NCBI GenBank assembly: GCA_003021505.1
Contig: PXPT01000021.1
Location: 1-50,972, forward strand
Direction: 5' to 3'
Length of the DNA: 50,972 bases
From: Cyanobacteria bacterium QS_4_48_99
GTDB taxonomy: Bacteria; Cyanobacteriota; Cyanobacteriia; Cyanobacteriales; Rubidibacteraceae
In this document: positions 1 to 8,350 of the stretch, one piece after another
How positions within the stretch are numbered: position 1 is the first letter of the stretch
How the letters are laid out: the number at the start of each line of letters is the position of its first letter
Notes under the pieces: model-generated
Database searches by the model: none
Told to the model about the DNA's origin: nothing
Seen by the model: only the letters and a program-made list of their open reading frames with translations
Translations under genes and position numbers: made by a program

Positions 1-237
1 TCGATCGAGATGCAGTATTTACCAAGATGGCTCAGGCACAGGGGAAATGTGGATTGGGCCTGGAGCAGGTTTGATCTCTTTTTAGAATGAAATAGCCCTA
101 ATTGAGTGGGGAGTGAGGGGTGAGGAGTAAAAAAATAATTCACTTACAAGTTGAACATTTTATTTCTATCTCTAAATCTGCTCACGCCCTCACTTTATAT
201 TGAATTGAAGCGAAGCGCTGACCTCTTATCTATAAAA
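1..237. other. Left edge; no assignable gene
   Basis: The first ~75 bases may be the 3' end of a plus-strand gene cut by the window edge. All three plus frames reach a stop by about base 90, so the frame cannot be chosen and no product is recognised. From about 97 to 200 the DNA is a GTGAGG/GAGTG-rich arm, an A/T-rich middle and a CTCACGCCCTC arm. That is the layout of a dispersed repeat family seen again near 24.6, 37.5, 42.5 and 50.1 kb. Confidence 0.4.
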
Positions 238-1437
238 ATGATTGCCTATCTCTATAGCAATCCGCTACTCGAATCTGCGCCCGAACCGGGGATTTGGGAT
301 TGGAGATAGATCGAGTTTATCAAGATTTGGGAGGAGATCAGCAGTTGCAGCAGTTGCTCTCAGACTGCCAGGCACAGCCCCCGGATTACTTGTTAGTTCG
401 TCGGCTGGAGGAACTGGGAGATTCGCTGGAGGCAGTCAGGGATATAGTTGCACAACTCGAGGCCCTTGGTATCAATCTGATTGCGACAGAACAACCCTAT
501 AGTTCTTCCCAACTCAGCAATGCTAACGAGAGTGAGATTCGGGCAAATCTATTTGAGGCTGCTCCAAGAGATTCAAGAAATCAGCGCAGCCGCCGCATTC
601 GCCAAGGACACGCTCGCAATCGGCTTAAAGCCCATCCCCCACCAGGAAAGGCTCCCTACGGCTATAGGCGAGAGAAAGAACGCTATATTATTGACCGCAC
701 TACCGCGCCAGTTGTCAAAGAGTTTTTCGAGCGCTTTTTGCTCTTTGGCTCTTTGCGGGGGGCAGTCCGCTATCTAGAGAAAAAATACGCTAAAAAAATT
801 TCTGTCTCTACCGGGCGTCGCTGGTTAACTAATCCAGTTTATCGGGGTGATCTCGAATATCAAAACAGTGAGGTGATTCGCAATACTCACATTCCCATTA
901 TTTCCCGCGAAGAAGCTGCCCAAACTGATCGCTTGCTGCGTCGCAATCGGCGTTTATCCCGCCGCACTGCCAGTGCGCCTCACTCTCTGGCAGGTTAGTG
1001 GTCTGGCAGGTTTAGTGGTTTGCCAGGAGTGTCAGTTTCGGATGACGGCGACTCGCGTGACAGCACGGGACAAAAACCGAGAGTATCTTTACTTGCGCTC
1101 TGTCCATTGCCCTCAACGTCCAAAATGTCGCGCAATTCCTTATCAGAAGCTGCTACAGCAAACAATTGAGCGGATTTGTCAGGATTTAACCCCGCGAGGT
1201 TGCAAAGATGAATGCTTCGAGTGGGGAGGGGGTGAAAGGTTCGCTTCAAACCGAAATTGCTAAAAAGCAAGAAATTCTTAACCAGCTACCGAGTTTAAAA
1301 GACGAGGGAATTCTCTATGCGGAAACGGCGGAGTTACGCAGCTACAAATTACGGACAGAAATATCGGGGCTAGAAGGGCAAATTGCTCAACTGCCACCAG
1401 AAAACTTAGAAGCGATCACCCAAGCAGTCTCTTTATA
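238..1437 (+). pseudogene. XisF-like serine recombinase, decayed
   Basis: Remnant of a large serine recombinase resembling the XisF-like proteins that excise cyanobacterial DNA elements. Translation starts at ATG 238 (MIAYLYSNPLLES), then shifts frame near 293, in a G run. Recognisable parts follow: resolvase-like N-terminal domain (LIRRLEELGDS-like), a basic stretch RSRRIRQGHARNRLK, the recombinase domain (TGRRWLTNPVYRGDL), a zinc-ribbon-like CQEC segment and a coiled-coil C-terminal region. A second, compensated pair of shifts lies at about 550-590, a 16/17-bp tandem duplication breaks the frame at 987-1019, and another shift is near 1200. The 3' end stops where an IS630-type element begins, and the expected C-terminal part is not seen beyond it. 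The family assignment is recognition from sequence; inactivity is inferred from the many lesions. Confidence 0.85.
987..1019. repeat. 16/17-bp tandem duplication in recombinase pseudogene
   Basis: CTGGCAGGTTAGTGGT (987-1002) is followed directly by CTGGCAGGTTTAGTGGT (1003-1019). The copies differ by one T. The duplication destroys the reading frame between the recombinase domain and the zinc-ribbon part, so it is one of the inactivating lesions. Confidence 0.85.
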
Positions 1438-2571
1438 CCAATTCTCTAAATGCCCGCTACACATAGAGCATCGACTAGCCAACCCCATTGAGTGAGCGAT
1501 GGCACTTGTCGAGGTGTTAGTCTTTTCACCCATTGACTAATCGCATCTTGCCACTCAGCAATGGAATCAAAATGCCGCCATTGCAGCCAACGCTTCAGTT
1601 GTTGCCAAAATTGCTCAATCGGATTGAGTTCTGGGCAGTAAGGTGGCTGGAACAGTAAGACTATATGGTCAGGCACCGTGAGCGTTTGGGCACTATGGGC
1701 TTTGGCATGATCAACTTGAATTAGGTGCAGCTGTTTAGGATACATCTGCGCGAACGCTTGTAGAAATTCTTCAAAGCACAAACTATCCAGGTGAGAGAAC
1801 TCGAGCAGGAAATGCTCACCACTGATGGGCTCGATCAGCCCGTAGAGCCAGCGGTAAAGAAACTGCCACTGTACCTCGCCTGCTGGTTTTACCCCGAAGC
1901 CAGTGAGCTTGCGGTGCTGTACCCTTAATAGTCCACCCGACTCTCATCGGCACAGAGCGTAACGAATCCGTTCTCCATACTGACGCTGTCGGGTTTCACT
2001 GAGATCAGAGTGCATTATGTCTCCAGCATTTTTTGAAAAGCCTCTACCGCTCTGGGAGTTTGCTTTTCTGGAGGACACGGGGCGCGAATTCAGTTCGTGC
2101 CCGTGAGATGTCGGTAGCGAGGACGCGGCTGCTTCAGTTTAGCTTGAAGGTAATAGCACACCGTTTATGCACTGCCAAAGTAAGCTACCTGCACCCCACC
2201 AACGGCGTATAACCAGCGCTGTAATTCTTGATAGCTGGCTTTTTCCTTCTCGGTGTTGGACTTCTGTGAGTAGTTGTTGCCGAACCTTCCCGTTGATAGC
2301 GGTGGGTCGTCCCGGCTTCGGACGCACTTCTAGCAAAAGGCATCGAGTCTCCCCCTGGCGATACTGCGAGAGCCAGGTGGAAATCGTTGTCCGGTGGTAG
2401 CCACTGAGCTCTGCGAGTTGATTAACTTGGGTTGCTTGCCCAGTTTTGAGGCACCACAAACTTGCACTTTGCTAGCCCGGTCGCGTCCCGAGTAGTGCTG
2501 AAGAAGCACACCAGCCATCTCTGCTGGGTCAGTTCCTTCTTCCCATTTGTACTTTGATCTTAGAGAATTGG
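1438..2571 (-). mobile_element. IS630-type insertion sequence, degenerate
   Basis: The element is bounded by inverted repeats: CCAATTCTCTAA at 1438-1449 and its complement TTAGAGAATTGG at 2560-2571. Both ends abut the dinucleotide TA (1436-1437 and 2572-2573), matching the TA target duplication of IS630/Tc1-mariner elements. Its length of about 1.13 kb is normal for the family. It carries one minus-strand transposase gene that is broken. Joining the flanks without the element gives a stop codon just past the junction, so the recombinase was probably already dead or has since lost its 3' end. Confidence 0.85.
1446..2571 (-). pseudogene. IS630 family transposase, frameshifted
   Basis: Pieces in different minus-strand frames together make a transposase. 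The N-terminal helix-turn-helix part lies at about 2139-2571 (LAELSGYHRTTISTWLSQY, then RPKPGRPTAI). A middle segment near 1900-1960 contains CADESRV, which carries the first catalytic aspartate. The C-terminal DDE part at 1446-1781 has VDHAKAH (second aspartate) and PELNPIEQFWQQLK (third acidic residue). At least two frame changes and an internal stop separate the pieces, so no functional protein is expected. Confidence 0.85.
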
Positions 2572-2681
2572 TATTAGGAGCCATTGGGAACTTTGTTCAT
2601 CACTACAATGCTTCTCTGGTAGTTTAGTGCTTCTATCACTACTTTTACAGGACTACCGAATTTTGAATTTTCAATTTTTAA

Positions 2682-3368
2682 TCAACTGCGGGTTGCCTCC
2701 AAAATTCGAGCGAAATAAAAACGAGTGCTAGTTTTTTCTTGGCGCTGCACCGAGAAACCGTTATCTTGCAAAATTTTAATAATGTCGGCTTCACGATGCT
2801 GATAGGCACGGGTGGCTTTACTAGAACCAGGGAAAAAATCACCCACTTTCTTGAGTAAACTGAGGGCAAATGTTTTGGGGGCAAAGCTCAGAATTAGGCG
2901 AGACTCGGCAATACTTGCCAAATGAGCAATCATTTGAGCTGCGTTTTCTTGGGAATAGTGAATTAAAACATCGAGGCAAATAACGGTATGGTAGCTGCCC
3001 TGTAAAGCTTCCAAATCCTGCACTGCAAGATTGAGATTATTGGCATCCCCAAGGGCATCTTTAGCTTTTTGTTGTGCCTCTGCTACCATCCTCTCGGAGA
3101 TATCACTTGCAGAGACTTTTGCCCCTGCTTGGGCAAGTGGAATACTCAGGCTGCCTACTCCACAACCCGAGTCGCAAATCGATAACTCAGCTAAGTTGCT
3201 ATCCTGCCTCAGCCACCCCAGAACTATATCTATGGTTTGCTGATGCCCCACGCGGATATCCCGCTGGACTTTATTTACTTCTTCATCACCGTAAATGCGC
3301 CTCCAGCGGTCAAATCCTGTCGCGTTGAAATAGTCTTTAACGACGGTTTTATCGTTTGAGGATTTCAT
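2682..3368 (-). CDS. chlM: Magnesium protoporphyrin IX methyltransferase
   Basis: ChlM transfers a methyl group from S-adenosylmethionine to Mg-protoporphyrin IX, giving the monomethyl ester, a committed step of chlorophyll synthesis at the thylakoid or envelope membrane. The 228-residue length is normal for the family. The SAM-binding motif I is CDSGCGVGSLS at about residues 65-75, followed by ASDIS as the acidic loop; the N-terminus KDYFNATGFDRWRRIYG and the late segment RFYFARILEATRS are family signatures. The start ATG (3366-3368) lies 25 bases from an identical TTAATG in the sodC stop region, because of a tandem duplication. The gene is co-oriented with sodC just upstream and probably co-transcribed with it. 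Confidence 0.95.
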   Translation of the reverse strand: MKSSNDKTVVKDYFNATGFDRWRRIYGDEEVNKVQRDIRVGHQQTIDIVLGWLRQDSNLAELSICDSGCGVGSLSIPLAQAGAKVSASDISERMVAEAQQKAKDALGDANNLNLAVQDLEALQGSYHTVICLDVLIHYSQENAAQMIAHLASIAESRLILSFAPKTFALSLLKKVGDFFPGSSKATRAYQHREADIIKILQDNGFSVQRQEKTSTRFYFARILEATRS

Positions 3369-3406
3369 TAATTGCTGCTTTTGAGGATTTCATTAATTGC
3401 TGCTTT
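3357..3406. repeat. 25-bp perfect tandem duplication at the sodC/chlM junction
   Basis: TGAGGATTTCATTAATTGCTGCTTT occurs twice in a row on the plus strand. Read on the minus strand, one copy holds the sodC stop codon and the other the chlM start codon. Each contains TTAATG. A single copy would make the sodC stop (TAA) overlap the chlM start (ATG). Confidence 0.9.
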
Positions 3407-3935
3407 TTGTAATGACACCACAGGCAATGCGATCGCCACCTTTACCGGCGGGATCAGTAATGTAATCATCTGTGCCAGCGTGGACAATCAAGGCGCTACC
3501 ATCTTCGTCAACAACGGAAGTCTCACCTTCGCCAAGCGTAATGCGTTCTGTCGTCCAGTTATAGTTCGCGTTGCCATCTTCGTCGATGCGAATCATCGGT
3601 AAATCGCCCACATGGGGACCATCGGCATTGAGAAAACCGTGCTGTGTATCCGTAGGGTTGAAGTGTCCACCCGATGCTTTAAAAGTAGGCGTACATTGCC
3701 CGGTTTGGTGAATGTGAAAAGCGTGTTCGCCTTGGGATGCTGAGGTGAAATTACTCAGTTCCACGTCAACTTCGACATTGCCCTCGTCAGTGGTGGTGAA
3801 TGTGGCATTGCCAACGGTATCTCCTTCGGAATTTTGAACTTCAGCAGTGGCGCTAGAATTCTGCGCTTGGGCGGGAAAAATGCTAGCAAAGACAACTACC
3901 GAAACGACTAGAATCAATGCAAGTATTTTTCTCAT
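3393..3935 (-). CDS. sodC: Copper-zinc superoxide dismutase, exported
   Basis: It dismutates superoxide to hydrogen peroxide and oxygen, most likely in the periplasm. Residues 1-24 form a signal peptide ending in PAQAQ. All metal ligands of the family are visible: FHIH (H74, H76), GGHFNP (H91), H99, PHVGDL (H108, D111) and VHAG (H152). C81 and C172 would form the structural disulfide, and R169 in DRIACG is the active-site arginine. The length of 180 residues is normal. A strong ribosome-binding site (CGGAGGAAAAG) precedes ATG 3935. The gene lies directly upstream of chlM in the same orientation. Placement next to a tetrapyrrole gene may be chance, although tetrapyrroles do generate reactive oxygen. 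Confidence 0.95.
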   Translation of the reverse strand: MRKILALILVVSVVVFASIFPAQAQNSSATAEVQNSEGDTVGNATFTTTDEGNVEVDVELSNFTSASQGEHAFHIHQTGQCTPTFKASGGHFNPTDTQHGFLNADGPHVGDLPMIRIDEDGNANYNWTTERITLGEGETSVVDEDGSALIVHAGTDDYITDPAGKGGDRIACGVITKSSN

Positions 3936-4021
3936 GGATTGCTTTTCCTCCGGTGCGAAGCTACGTTCTTAATGCGAGAAGCCCTATACATTATTTTTGC
4001 ATTCCTTGGTACGCGCTTGGG

Positions 4022-5221
4022 CTATAGACGTTGATAAGTAAGTTTGCCTGTCGCTTCCTCAAAGTTCCAGCGCAATAGTTGGGCGGGTTGTCCAGGGGAA
4101 ATCCCAGCTAAACCAATTGCTTGCCTGGGAACTTCTGTTGCTAAAAAAATGGCTTCTCCCACTCCACAAATCCCCCACTGTACTAAGTTCTCTACGCTAG
4201 ATAACAGGGGTAGGGTGGTTCCTGCTAGAGTGCCATCAGGAAGCCTTGCTGTGCCACCAACTACTTCAATCTCGCGGCTGTCCCACCGATAGATGCCGTC
4301 CGATAATCCCATGGGTGCGAGGGCATCGCTGACTAGAAAAATTCCTTCCTTGTTATCGCTGGCTCGCAGTAGCAGTTGTATAATTGTTGGAGTTATATGC
4401 TCTCCATCCGCAATTAAGCCACACTGAACCTTAGAATTAACTAAGGCAGCACCCAGCAAACCGGGTTCTCGATGGTGCAGTACCGGCATGGCATTAAAGG
4501 CATGAGTGACCATTGATGCCCCTGAAGCAAAGGCTTGTTGTGCCTGTGCAGCCGTTGCCAGAGAGTGACCAACACTGACAGTGATACCGAGAGAGCGCAG
4601 GTAGGGAATTACCTCACCGGTGGGATCTAATTCCGGTGCTAAGGTGATCAGTTTCACCACAGACGCATAATCTCCCAGTACCCGCTCAACATTCTCAATC
4701 GTCAGGGGTAACAGATACTCGGCCGGATGTGCGCCGCGCTTTTGGGGATTGAGAAAAGGTCCTTCCAGGTGGACACCGAGGATTTGGGCAAACTCGCCTT
4801 CAGTGGGTTGATTGGCGATAAAATCGGCAATAACGGATAGTGATCGCGCAATCTTTTCAGGGGAAGTAGTTACTATAGTGGGTAAAAAGGCAGCCACTCC
4901 CTGGTTCCACAAAAATTCGCAATTTTGTTGAAGGAGAGGAAGGTGTTGTCTCTCTAAGTCTGGAAAGGCTAACCCCAGCGCCCCATTGATTTGTAAATCC
5001 ACCCCGCCCATAGAAATCCAGTCTCCAGCCACATCTATCGTAGAGTGATTGGTGCGAAATTGGGCAGATTGCTGCATCGGTGCGATCGCTGCAATGATGC
5101 CCTGAGAATTAATTTGAATCTGCTGTAAATCTTGGTATCCCGGCAATCGAGCATTAATAATAGAAAGGTTGCTCAGTTGTGAACTAGCAGTTGTCGGTTG
5201 CCTGATTGCCTCGTTCATCAC
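4022..5221 (-). CDS. nagA: N-acetylglucosamine-6-phosphate deacetylase
   Basis: It removes the acetyl group from N-acetylglucosamine-6-phosphate, feeding cell-wall amino-sugar recycling in the cytoplasm. The amidohydrolase fold is shown by HLEGPFLNPQKRGAH (151-165, with metal ligand E153), SVGHS (H219), VTHAFNAM (H240) and the catalytic aspartate in LVSDA (D299). The N-terminal metal motif reads DLQING instead of HxH, as is common in NagA. The length of 399 residues fits the family. The start was taken at MMNEAIRQ; the second ATG is equally possible. It lies 86 bases upstream of sodC on the same strand. Confidence 0.93.
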   Translation of the reverse strand: MMNEAIRQPTTASSQLSNLSIINARLPGYQDLQQIQINSQGIIAAIAPMQQSAQFRTNHSTIDVAGDWISMGGVDLQINGALGLAFPDLERQHLPLLQQNCEFLWNQGVAAFLPTIVTTSPEKIARSLSVIADFIANQPTEGEFAQILGVHLEGPFLNPQKRGAHPAEYLLPLTIENVERVLGDYASVVKLITLAPELDPTGEVIPYLRSLGITVSVGHSLATAAQAQQAFASGASMVTHAFNAMPVLHHREPGLLGAALVNSKVQCGLIADGEHITPTIIQLLLRASDNKEGIFLVSDALAPMGLSDGIYRWDSREIEVVGGTARLPDGTLAGTTLPLLSSVENLVQWGICGVGEAIFLATEVPRQAIGLAGISPGQPAQLLRWNFEEATGKLTYQRL

Positions 5222-5526
5222 GTTTGCCTTTTATAGGAAGGCCTCAACTCTGTCTGTAGAGTTGGGTGAGTTTTCCCTAATATTAGATTCGCAGGATTAC
5301 CCATAAGCAAAATTTCCCCGTATCAAAAGAAGGCAAGAGGCAAAGGGCACGCATGAGTAACGTTTACCTCAGCCTTTCGCCTTCCGAGAAGCCCTTCGCA
5401 TGCTCACCTTCCGAGAATCTCCGCGTATGTCGTAACTATAGGGATTCACAGGGACTTGATAGAAGATCAAATCCCATCTATAAACCAAATCCCCCAGTAT
5501 TAATACTGAAGGGATTGGAGATTTTT
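5222..5526. other. Intergenic region between nagA and the 6S RNA candidate
   Basis: No convincing gene is present. A short inverted repeat CAACTCT/AGAGTTG (5245-5251 and 5258-5264) sits in the nagA leader, about 25-45 bases before its start. A larger hairpin lies at 5488-5516. The 69-codon plus-strand frame at 5353-5562 shows no protein-like features. Confidence 0.5.
5488..5516 (-). terminator. Palindromic hairpin downstream of the 6S RNA candidate
   Basis: AATCCC and GGGATT enclose the 14-base palindrome CAGTATTAATACTG (5495-5508). On the minus strand it begins about 11 bases beyond the predicted 3' end of the 6S-like RNA. It could stop the purK/6S transcript or mark a processing site. There is no good T run, so intrinsic termination is only a suggestion. 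Confidence 0.4.
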
Positions 5527-5709
5527 GGTTTCACCGCGACGCCGTCTTACCTCAGTTTTTGACCTCAAAATCCAGGTGGGCACCGACGTTCTCGCTTTAA
5601 GTTTCCGGGTACAAGCCCGGTTTACTGCCACGAGATCTGTTGGTTCCCTGATAAGGTCAAGTGTAGATCAAAAAACAATTTTGGCAGTCACCAACGTCGC
5701 AGCAAAACC
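5527..5709 (-). ncRNA. ssaA: 6S RNA candidate
   Basis: 6S RNA binds RNA polymerase holoenzyme and modulates promoter use. The minus-strand transcript would be 183 nt, the usual 6S size, and folds as one long rod. Its 5' end GGTTTTGCTGCGACG (5709-5695) pairs over 15 consecutive positions, three of them G-U, with CGTCGCGGTGAAACC (5541-5527). Inside lie GTTTTTTGATC against GGTCAAAAAC (one bulge), ACCAAC against GTCGGT, TCTCG against CGAGA, and an apical hairpin CCGGG/CCCGG (5605-5620). A TATATG box at 5722-5717 is seven bases from the predicted start. As I recall, cyanobacterial 6S RNA (ssaA) is often linked to purK, which ends 170 bases upstream here. The fold and size are seen; the identity is inferred. 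Confidence 0.82.
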
Positions 5710-5716
5710 TCTTGTC

Positions 5717-5722
5717 ATATAT
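5717..5722 (-). promoter_or_regulatory. Possible -10 box of the 6S RNA gene
   Basis: TATATG on the minus strand ends seven bases before the predicted RNA start at 5709. It is embedded in TTAATATATGAC. No clear -35 element at standard spacing is visible; TTGCGA at 5749-5744 is about 21 bases away, so the call is tentative. Confidence 0.4.
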
Positions 5723-5761
5723 TAATCTTTTTTACCGGGGTGCTCGCAAGGGGGTTAACCG

Positions 5762-5875
5762 ATTTTGGATTGACGATTGACGATTTTGGATTAAAGAAAT
5801 TGCTGTAATTGCGGGATTGGACATAATTCTAAATCCCTCTCAACTCCGTTTTCCAAAATCCAAAATCCAATTTTC
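5762..5875. repeat. GATTTTGGATT-type short repeats after purK
   Basis: Copies of ATTTTGGATTGACGATT and the inverted CCAAAATCCAAAATCC flank an unremarkable centre. Similar motifs recur at about 18811-18835 and 19019-19035. Simple repeats of this kind are common between cyanobacterial genes. No gene is seen. Confidence 0.5.
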
Positions 5876-5879
5876 TAGG

Positions 5880-7031
5880 TCAATCATACCAGAGGGAAGA
5901 AATTTGATCGGCGATCGCTTCTGCCCCAGAGTGCTGCCCTTCCCATAAAACTGTAACGTGTCCCAGCTTCCGTCCAGGGCGAGGCTCTGTTTTTCCGTAC
6001 CAGTGAAGGTGAGCTTTCGGGATTTGGGCTAATTTTTCTCGCTTGGCGGCGTAGTCGTGCTGCGCGTATTCGTATCCCAACAGATTCACCATGACTGCGC
6101 CATCACAGTGCAGGGTTGGGGAACCCAAGGGTAAACCTGTAACTGCCCGCAACTGCTGCTCAAACTGAGACGTTTCGCAGGCATCGAGCGTGTAATGCCC
6201 AGAGTTATGGGTGCGGGGGGCGATTTCATTAACCAACACCTCGCCTGCGGGAGTGAGAAATAGTTCAATACCAAAGACACCAACAGCTTGCAGTTGGCTA
6301 AGAAAGGTGTGGGCGATCGCTTCGATTTGAGAATTCACTGACTCCGAAATCGCCGCAGGCGCAATGACGCGATGACAAACTTGGTCTTCTTGCTGAGTTT
6401 CCACCACTGGATAAACAGCTATCTCTCCTGTCGCCCCACGAGCGGCAATGACTGCCAATTCTCGCTCAAAGGGCACAAACTCCTCCAGCAGCATGGCGGG
6501 GCATCCCAAATCCTCCCAAGTCTTACTTAGGGCTTGTTGGTCTTTAAAAATCAAAGTACCCTGACCGTCATATCCGTGACGCCTTGCTTTAACAACCACC
6601 GGAAAATCCCAAGAAGCTTCCTTGGCAAGAGACGAAAGTTTCTTCCCTTCTCCTCCAGCTTCGAGGGCAGTGAACCGAGGAACTGGCAACCCTAATTCCT
6701 GCAAATAGCACCGCTGACGATATTTATCTAACAAGGGAGCTAAATTTTCTAAACTGGGGCGAAAGCAAACTCCCTGCTTCGCCAGAGGCATCAACCCTTC
6801 CAGATTAATAAACTCATTCTCGAAGGTAATTACATCGCAACGCCTTGCGAGTTGGGCAGTTACTTCGGCATCGTCAACTGCTCCGATCACCACATCATCT
6901 GCCTTAGCCACGGCAGGTTTCTCGAAGCTAGGCGTTTGCACAACTAATGAACTCCCTAGCGCCTCAGCGGCACTCGCCATCATCGCAGCAAGTTGACCAC
7001 CACCAAGGACACCAACGCGCTTTAGTGACAT
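5880..7031 (-). CDS. purK: N5-carboxyaminoimidazole ribonucleotide synthase
   Basis: PurK uses ATP and bicarbonate to carboxylate aminoimidazole ribonucleotide in purine synthesis. The 383-residue length is normal for the family. The N-terminal pre-ATP-grasp domain begins VGVLGGGQLAAMM. The ATP-grasp domain includes FPVVVKARRHGYDGQG, LLEEFVPFERELAVI and the metal-binding VNEIAPRTHNSGHYT. The start ATG (7029-7031) overlaps the last 10 bases of the pentapeptide-repeat gene, so the two are probably translationally coupled. The probable 6S RNA gene follows on the same strand. Confidence 0.95.
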   Translation of the reverse strand: MSLKRVGVLGGGQLAAMMASAAEALGSSLVVQTPSFEKPAVAKADDVVIGAVDDAEVTAQLARRCDVITFENEFINLEGLMPLAKQGVCFRPSLENLAPLLDKYRQRCYLQELGLPVPRFTALEAGGEGKKLSSLAKEASWDFPVVVKARRHGYDGQGTLIFKDQQALSKTWEDLGCPAMLLEEFVPFERELAVIAARGATGEIAVYPVVETQQEDQVCHRVIAPAAISESVNSQIEAIAHTFLSQLQAVGVFGIELFLTPAGEVLVNEIAPRTHNSGHYTLDACETSQFEQQLRAVTGLPLGSPTLHCDGAVMVNLLGYEYAQHDYAAKREKLAQIPKAHLHWYGKTEPRPGRKLGHVTVLWEGQHSGAEAIADQISSLWYD

Positions 7032-7525
7032 CTCAAAGACTTGCGAGTTGCAACACCAGTTTGGGGGTTAACGCCAGTTGCCTTAGCGCACAGTTCTCTG
7101 ACTTGGGCACCATCTAAAATGGCATCAGTAAAGTCAGCCCCACTAATATCAGTACCATCAAATACGGACCGGAGCAAAATTGCTTCGGTCAAAACGGCAT
7201 CACTTAAATCAGCTCCCGTGAAGTTGACTTGATCCACCATTGCATAGCGTAAATCTGCCCCGTGCAGGTTCGCCTTAGTCATCACAGAAGCACTAAAAAT
7301 GGAGCCGCGCAAATCAGCATTGCTAAAGTCGGTGAGTTCCATGTTGGCATTGGAAAACTCCCCTGCTTGGATCTTTTGACCAGAGAAATCCCTTCCAGTC
7401 AATTCCGCATTACTAAAGGAGCGGGGCGGGTCATAAAGTTGGTAAGCTTGGGCATAGGCAGGTAAAGGCAGGCACAGAATAATTAGAGCAATAAGCGATG
7501 CGGCTAGTCGGATAAAATACTTCAT
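7022..7525 (-). CDS. Pentapeptide-repeat protein with signal peptide
   Basis: The 167-residue protein begins with a hydrophobic signal segment ending near AYAQA (residues 22-27). Its centre consists of pentapeptide repeats of the A(D/N)LxX type, such as ADLRG, ANLHG, ADLRY, ADLSD and ADFTD. Such repeats fold as a right-handed quadrilateral beta helix. Similar small exported pentapeptide proteins occur in thylakoid lumen or periplasm of cyanobacteria; the specific role is unknown. It ends KSLRCH with the stop overlapping the purK start, suggesting an operon. Confidence 0.85.
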   Translation of the reverse strand: MKYFIRLAASLIALIILCLPLPAYAQAYQLYDPPRSFSNAELTGRDFSGQKIQAGEFSNANMELTDFSNADLRGSIFSASVMTKANLHGADLRYAMVDQVNFTGADLSDAVLTEAILLRSVFDGTDISGADFTDAILDGAQVRELCAKATGVNPQTGVATRKSLRCH

Positions 7526-7630
7526 CCTCTCTCAAAGCAAGTCTCCTTACTGAACTTAACTGATTAGTTGGAGTTTATAGGGAATAACAAGGCGCCATAC
7601 TGAAACTTCGTGGAAACCTCATACCTTTTT

Positions 7631-7659
7631 CACTCCCAACCGCCTTAGAAAAGGGAGTG
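7631..7659. repeat. Inverted repeat between SDR gene and pentapeptide gene
   Basis: CACTCCC (7631-7637) and GGGAGTG (7653-7659) form a seven-pair stem with a 15-base loop. No T run follows on either strand, so I do not call it an intrinsic terminator. Confidence 0.4.
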
Positions 7660-7690
7660 TCAGGTCAAACTTCCAACATGAAAACTGATT

Positions 7691-8350
7691 TTACCAAGGT
7701 AGGATTTCGCCTTGGGCGTGCCAAAAAGTACCGGTGTTATCTAAGTTCAGTTGCTCGATTCGCTCCAGAAGCCCCTGCACCGCTTCCTCGGCAGAAATGC
7801 CACTGTAACCTGTCATCCTGGTGCTAACCATGCCTGGGTGGAGGATAGCCACAGCAATTTCTTGGGGTTTCAAATCGATCGCAAGGGACTTGCCTGCCAT
7901 CGAGAGCGCTGCTTTAGACATACGGTAGCCATAGGAATCCCCGGAGCTATTATCGCCAATCGAACCCATCCGGCTGGTGAGAAGTGCCACCTTGGATCCG
8001 GAATGCAAAAGGGGAAGCAAAGCTTTTGTAACCCGCAGTGGTCCTAAAGCATTTACCTCGAACTGTCGCCGCATACTATCGAAGTCCATATTATCGAGGG
8101 TATTTTTTTCGATAATTCCGGCATTGTCAATCAATACATCTAGGGCTGTGCCCTGCAAGCGCTTTGCCAAGGCGGCAACCGAATCATCCTGAGTGATGTC
8201 CACACCGGATTCAACGCGGACTCCCAAATCTTTGAGGGGGGCTGTCGGGTCGCGGCAAACCGCGATCACTGTTTCTCCTCTGTTTTGGAGTTGCTTGCAA
8301 AATTCTAAACCAATCCCACGGCTAGTTCCTGTTACTAAATAAGTAGTCAT
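7691..8350 (-). CDS. Short-chain dehydrogenase/reductase, C-factor-like
   Basis: The 219-residue protein is a classical small SDR oxidoreductase. It has the nucleotide-binding motif TGTSRGIGLEF (about 7-17), the NNAG-equivalent DNAGI near residue 75, and the active-site pair YGYRMSK (tyrosine and lysine) near 140-146. The segment ILHPGMVSTRMTG is typical of the C-factor-like subgroup. The substrate cannot be deduced. It stands alone on the minus strand, with 165 bases separating it from the pentapeptide-repeat gene. Confidence 0.88.
   Translation of the reverse strand: MTTYLVTGTSRGIGLEFCKQLQNRGETVIAVCRDPTAPLKDLGVRVESGVDITQDDSVAALAKRLQGTALDVLIDNAGIIEKNTLDNMDFDSMRRQFEVNALGPLRVTKALLPLLHSGSKVALLTSRMGSIGDNSSGDSYGYRMSKAALSMAGKSLAIDLKPQEIAVAILHPGMVSTRMTGYSGISAEEAVQGLLERIEQLNLDNTGTFWHAQGEILPW

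Noticed and set aside
260-300. Possible tRNA T-arm-like sequence (CCCGAACCGGGGATT)
   Set aside because: No acceptor or anticodon stem fits around it; it is part of the recombinase coding sequence.
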